64,000 nt of DNA. It comes from Microbacterium sp. MAH-37. Lineage in GTDB: Bacteria > Actinomycetota > Actinomycetes > Actinomycetales > Microbacteriaceae. The notes beneath the pieces were generated by a model. That model saw only the letters and a program-made list of their open reading frames with translations. It was not told where the DNA came from and ran no database searches. Location of the stretch: assembly GCF_009758255.1 (NCBI RefSeq), contig NZ_WSEN01000007.1:79312-143311 (forward strand), written 5' to 3'. The position numbers were made by a program, and so were the translations under genes. Of this stretch, positions 60,922-64,000 are shown in pieces (position 1 is the first letter of the stretch; every line of letters begins with the position of its first letter).

Positions 60922-62340
60922 GTGTCGCGCAGCGAACAGGCGGAGTTCGTGGTGGTGGCCAACAGGCTGCCCGTGGACAGGGTCGTCACCCCTGACGGCG
61001 AGGAGAGCTGGCGCACGTCGCCCGGCGGACTCGTGGCCGCGCTCGAGCCGATGATGCGCAGCGTCGACGGCGCCTGGGTGGGCTGGGCCGGGCAGCCCGA
61101 CCTGGAGATCCAGCCGTTCACCGCAGACGGCATCCGGTTGATCCCGGTCACGCTGAGCGGTGAGGAGATCGCGGACTATTACGAGGGTTTCTCCAACGAC
61201 ACGATCTGGCCGCTCTACCACGATGTCATCGCACCGCCGCAGTATCACCGCGAGTGGTGGGACGCCTACGTGCGAGTGAACCGCCGGTTCGCGGAGGCAG
61301 CAGCCGCCGCATGCGCCGAGGGCGGGACGATCTGGGTGCACGACTACCAGTTGCAACTCGCTCCGGCGATGATCCGCGAACTCCGGCCGGACGTCACGAT
61401 CGGATACTTCCATCACATCCCGTTCCCGACCCACGGGCTGTACGCGCAACTGCCGTGGCGTGACCAGGTGCTGCACGGCCTGCTCGGCGCCGACGTGATC
61501 GGCTTCCAGCGCGCGCAGGACGCCACCAACTTCCTCACCGCCGTCCGTCGTCGGCTGCGGCACGAGGTCAAGGCATCCACGGTCAACAAGGCCGACGGGC
61601 ACACCCCCTTGGTGAAGGCGTTCCCGATCTCCATCGACACCACGCCCTACCGAGAACTCGCCCAGCGCCCCGACATCCGGGCCAGAGCCGCCGAGATCCG
61701 CGCGGAGCTCGGGCATCCGAAGCGCATCCTGCTGGGTGTGGACCGGCTGGATTACACCAAGGGCATCCGGCACCGGGTCAAGGCGTACGGTGAGCTGCTC
61801 GATCAGGGTCGTCTCTCGGTCGAGGACGTCACCTTCGTGCAGGTCGCCAGCCCCAGCAGGGAGCGCGTCAACGCCTACATGCAGCTGCGCGACGAGATCG
61901 AGCTCGCCGTCGCGCGTATCAACGGAGACTACGACACGACGGGGCATACGGCGATCCGCTACCTGCACCAGGGGTATCCGCGCGAGGAGATGGTCGCGCT
62001 CTACCTCGCTGCCGACGTCATGCTCGTCACCGCGCTGCGGGACGGGATGAACCTCGTCGCCAAGGAGTACGTCGCCACCCGGTTCGACAACAGGGGAGCG
62101 CTGGTGCTCAGCGAGTTCACCGGCGCCGCCGACGAGCTGCGGCAGGCCGTGCGCGTGAACCCGCACGACATCGAGGGCCTCAAGGAGGCCATCATGACGG
62201 CGATCGAGATGCCGCCCTCCGAGCAGGGCAGGCGGATGCGCTCTCTGCGCAAGCGCGTGCTCGAGCACGACGTGGACGCGTGGTCCACGTCGTTCCTCGA
62301 CGCGCTCGCCGACGCGCGCGCCAAGAAGGCGCGCTCGTGA
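60922..62340 (+). CDS. otsA: Trehalose-6-phosphate synthase
   Basis: 472 aa GT20 enzyme joining UDP-glucose and glucose-6-phosphate. N-terminal VVANRLPVDR, HDYQLQLAPAMIRELRPD, YFHHIPFP, VDRLDYTKGI and ALRDGMNLVAKEYVA are the family blocks. GTG start with GGGAGG nine bases upstream. Its stop overlaps otsB (GTGA). It serves osmotic and desiccation protection. Confidence 0.96.
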   Translation: MSRSEQAEFVVVANRLPVDRVVTPDGEESWRTSPGGLVAALEPMMRSVDGAWVGWAGQPDLEIQPFTADGIRLIPVTLSGEEIADYYEGFSNDTIWPLYHDVIAPPQYHREWWDAYVRVNRRFAEAAAAACAEGGTIWVHDYQLQLAPAMIRELRPDVTIGYFHHIPFPTHGLYAQLPWRDQVLHGLLGADVIGFQRAQDATNFLTAVRRRLRHEVKASTVNKADGHTPLVKAFPISIDTTPYRELAQRPDIRARAAEIRAELGHPKRILLGVDRLDYTKGIRHRVKAYGELLDQGRLSVEDVTFVQVASPSRERVNAYMQLRDEIELAVARINGDYDTTGHTAIRYLHQGYPREEMVALYLAADVMLVTALRDGMNLVAKEYVATRFDNRGALVLSEFTGAADELRQAVRVNPHDIEGLKEAIMTAIEMPPSEQGRRMRSLRKRVLEHDVDAWSTSFLDALADARAKKARS

Positions 62341-63134
62341 CCCGCGCCTGGATCCCCGGAGCAGCGGATGCTGGGCTCGCGGCGGTCGCCCGCACGCCGC
62401 GGCTGCTCGTCGCCCTGGACTTCGACGGCACGCTGTCCGAGCTGGTCGCCGACGCTATGAGCGCCCGCGCGGTGCCCGAGGCGGCCGCCGCAGTCGAGCG
62501 CCTGGCCGCGCTGCCGGACACGCTGGTGGCCCTGGTCTCCGGGCGCACTCTCGACCACCTCCGGATCATCGCCGAGCACGACGACGACTCTCCGGTGGTG
62601 CTAGCGGGCTCGCACGGCGCACAGGAATGGACCCCCGGGGTCGGGGCGACCGAGCCGGCCGACCCGCCCGAGGAGCGCGAGCTGCGCGAACAGCTCTGGA
62701 CGGATGTCGAGGAGCTCCTCGCCGCGTATCCGGGCGTCGAGCTGGAGCGCAAGACCTACGGCCTCGGCGTCCACGGGCGATCGGCGGACGTCGCGGTGGA
62801 GACGCAGGCGTTCTCCGCCGTCGACCAGCTGATGGCGCGTCGCGCCCCGCATTGGCGGCGCCGCACCGGCAGCCGCATCCTCGAGTTCTCCTCGCGGCAG
62901 GAGGGCAAGGACGCCGCGATCGCGACGCTCCGAGCCCGGTTCGGTGCCACCGCCGTCCTGTTCGCCGGAGACGACGTCACCGACGAGGACGCGCTGCGCT
63001 CGCTGGAGCCCGGCGACCTGGGCGTGCGGGTCGGCGCGGGGGAGAGCGCGGCCGCGCTGCGGGTGGAGAATCCGCAGCAGATGGCGGCCCTCCTCGGCGT
63101 CGTCGCGGACGAGCGCCGCGCCGGTCGGGAATAG
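62337..63134 (+). CDS. otsB: Trehalose-6-phosphate phosphatase
   Basis: 265 aa HAD hydrolase. DxD nucleophile motif in ALDFDGTLSE (D28, D30), then SGRTLD, GSHGAQEW and the late GDDVTDEDAL. It removes phosphate from the OtsA product. The GTG start overlaps the otsA stop by four bases. Confidence 0.95.
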   Translation: MTRAWIPGAADAGLAAVARTPRLLVALDFDGTLSELVADAMSARAVPEAAAAVERLAALPDTLVALVSGRTLDHLRIIAEHDDDSPVVLAGSHGAQEWTPGVGATEPADPPEERELREQLWTDVEELLAAYPGVELERKTYGLGVHGRSADVAVETQAFSAVDQLMARRAPHWRRRTGSRILEFSSRQEGKDAAIATLRARFGATAVLFAGDDVTDEDALRSLEPGDLGVRVGAGESAAALRVENPQQMAALLGVVADERRAGRE

Positions 63135-63137
63135 ACT
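63132..63137 (+). promoter_or_regulatory. -10 element of ilvD (leaderless)
   Basis: TAGACT, six bases, then ATG at 63144. The TAG is also the otsB stop (63132-63134). Confidence 0.6.
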
Positions 63138-63143
63138 TCCGTC

Positions 63144-64000
63144 ATGTCCTTCCACGAAGCACCCGAGGGCGCGTCCGACGCCACTGCAGAGATCGACATC
63201 AAGCCCCGCAGCAGGGTCGTCACCGACGGGATCGAGGCCACCACCTCCCGGGGCATGCTCCGCGCCGTCGGCATGGGCGATGCCGACTGGGACAAGCCGC
63301 AGATCGGCATCGCGTCCAGCTGGAACGAGATCACGCCCTGCAACCTCAGCCTCGACCGCCTCGCGCGGGGCGCGAAGGAGGGCGTGCACTCCGGCGGCGG
63401 CTACCCGCTGCAGTTCGGCACCATCTCCGTCTCGGACGGCATCTCGATGGGCCACGAGGGCATGCACTTCTCGCTGGTCTCGCGCGAGGTCATCGCCGAC
63501 TCCGTCGAGACCGTGATGATGGCGGAGCGTCTGGACGGCTCGGTGCTCCTGGCCGGTTGTGACAAGTCGATCCCCGGGATGCTCATGGCCAGCGCCAGGC
63601 TCGACCTGTCCAGCGTGTTCCTCTACGCGGGATCCATCGCGCCCGGCTGGGTCAAGCTCTCCGACGGCACCGAGAAGGACGTCACGATCATCGACTCGTT
63701 CGAGGCTGTCGGCGCCTGTCGCGCCGGCCTCATGAGCGAGGAGGACCTGAAGCGCATCGAGTGCGCGATCGCACCCGGCGAAGGCGCCTGCGGCGGCATG
63801 TACACCGCCAACACGATGGCGTCGGTCGCCGAGGCGCTCGGTCTGAGCCTTCCCGGCTCCGCCGCCCCGCCGGCGGCGGACCGCCGCCGTGACTACTATG
63901 CGCATCGCTCCGGTGAGGCTGTCGTCAACCTGCTCCGTCAGGGCATCACGACCCGCGACATCCTCACCAAGGAGGCGTTCGAGAACGCGATCGCCCTGGC
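63144..64000 (+). CDS. ilvD: Dihydroxy-acid dehydratase, 3' end outside window
   Basis: The first 285 residues. [32 protein letters not shown] begins the family. The iron-sulfur Cys are seen in [10 protein letters not shown] and [12 protein letters not shown], with another in ITPCN. It dehydrates dihydroxy-isovalerate and -methylvalerate in valine/isoleucine synthesis. The gene runs off the right edge. Confidence 0.96.
   Translation, partial: MSFHEAPEGASDATAEIDIKPRSRVVTDGIEATTSRGMLRAVGMGDADWDKPQIGIASSWNEITPCNLSLDRLARGAKEGVHSGGGYPLQFGTISVSDGISMGHEGMHFSLVSREVIADSVETVMMAERLDGSVLLAGCDKSIPGMLMASARLDLSSVFLYAGSIAPGWVKLSDGTEKDVTIIDSFEAVGACRAGLMSEEDLKRIECAIAPGEGACGGMYTANTMASVAEALGLSLPGSAAPPAADRRRDYYAHRSGEAVVNLLRQGITTRDILTKEAFENAIAL

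Noticed and set aside
1..64000. CRISPR arrays, insertion sequences, integrases, prophage genes, rRNA operon
   Set aside because: No regularly spaced repeats, transposase or integrase motifs, phage structural genes or rRNA sequence were seen.

Overview
The window is high-GC DNA (about 70% by eye), densely coded, with short gaps and many 1-4 base ATGA/GTGA/TGATG overlaps. Gene content and order (pnp, dapB, thyA-folA, dapA-rnj, ftsK-pgsA-cinA-clgR-DUF3046-recA-recX-miaB-miaA-dapF-hflX, ssrA with tag ADAKRTDFALAA) point to an actinobacterium of the Microbacteriaceae, most likely Microbacterium or a close relative. There is no insertion sequence, integrase, prophage or CRISPR array.

Layout. 1-7.1 kb: 3' part of a glycosyltransferase fused to an SGNH hydrolase, pnp behind a structured leader, an aldo/keto reductase, a histidine phosphatase, a Nudix hydrolase and a GNAT enzyme. 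7.2-15.2 kb: dapB, then a block that separates it from thyA. This block holds a large SARP/BTAD-NB-ARC regulator, a DrrAB-like ABC exporter pair, a small membrane protein and an OsmC/DUF4395/thioredoxin operon. 15.3-20.1 kb: thyA-folA-SDR-dapA-rnj (dTMP/folate, lysine/DAP, RNA decay). 20.2-33.9 kb: the conserved division/recombination/tRNA-modification run ftsK to hflX. 34-39.7 kb: a frameshifted SIMPL protein, a sortase-type surface protein with Cna-B-like repeats, ssrA, an orphan GyrA-like hairpin protein, a MerR-HEAT regulator and a luciferase-like flavoenzyme. 39.7-50.3 kb: a phenylacetate catabolic cluster (paaZ divergent from paaABCDE-paaJ-paaF-paaH-paaI-paaG, closed by a TetR repressor); paaK is not here. 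50.4-55.7 kb: lipoprotein, hisN, tRNA-Lys(CTT), phosphatase, acidic protein, YbaK-like deacylase, MFS exporter with MarR regulator. 55.7-59.2 kb: IclR regulator divergent from a 3-oxoacid CoA-transferase pair and a thiolase. 59.2-64 kb: small membrane protein, MFS transporter, otsA-otsB, and the 5' part of ilvD.

How parts fit together. The paa and scoAB/thiolase operons both turn acyl-CoA intermediates into acetyl-CoA and succinyl-CoA. dapB, dapA and dapF supply diaminopimelate and lysine. recA-recX are under a LexA box.

Most notable signals: (i) five GACAG-type heptamers phased at 10-11 bp directly upstream of the exporter operon, whose convergent neighbour is a SARP-family regulator; (ii) a 24-bp perfect palindrome beside them; (iii) a recurrent TANNNT-N6/7-start arrangement, implying that about twenty genes here are transcribed as leaderless mRNAs; (iv) strong over-representation of GGATGC/GCATCC; (v) an 89-residue free-standing GyrA-like hairpin protein; (vi) a frameshift in the SIMPL gene; (vii) a promoter-operator for paaZ.
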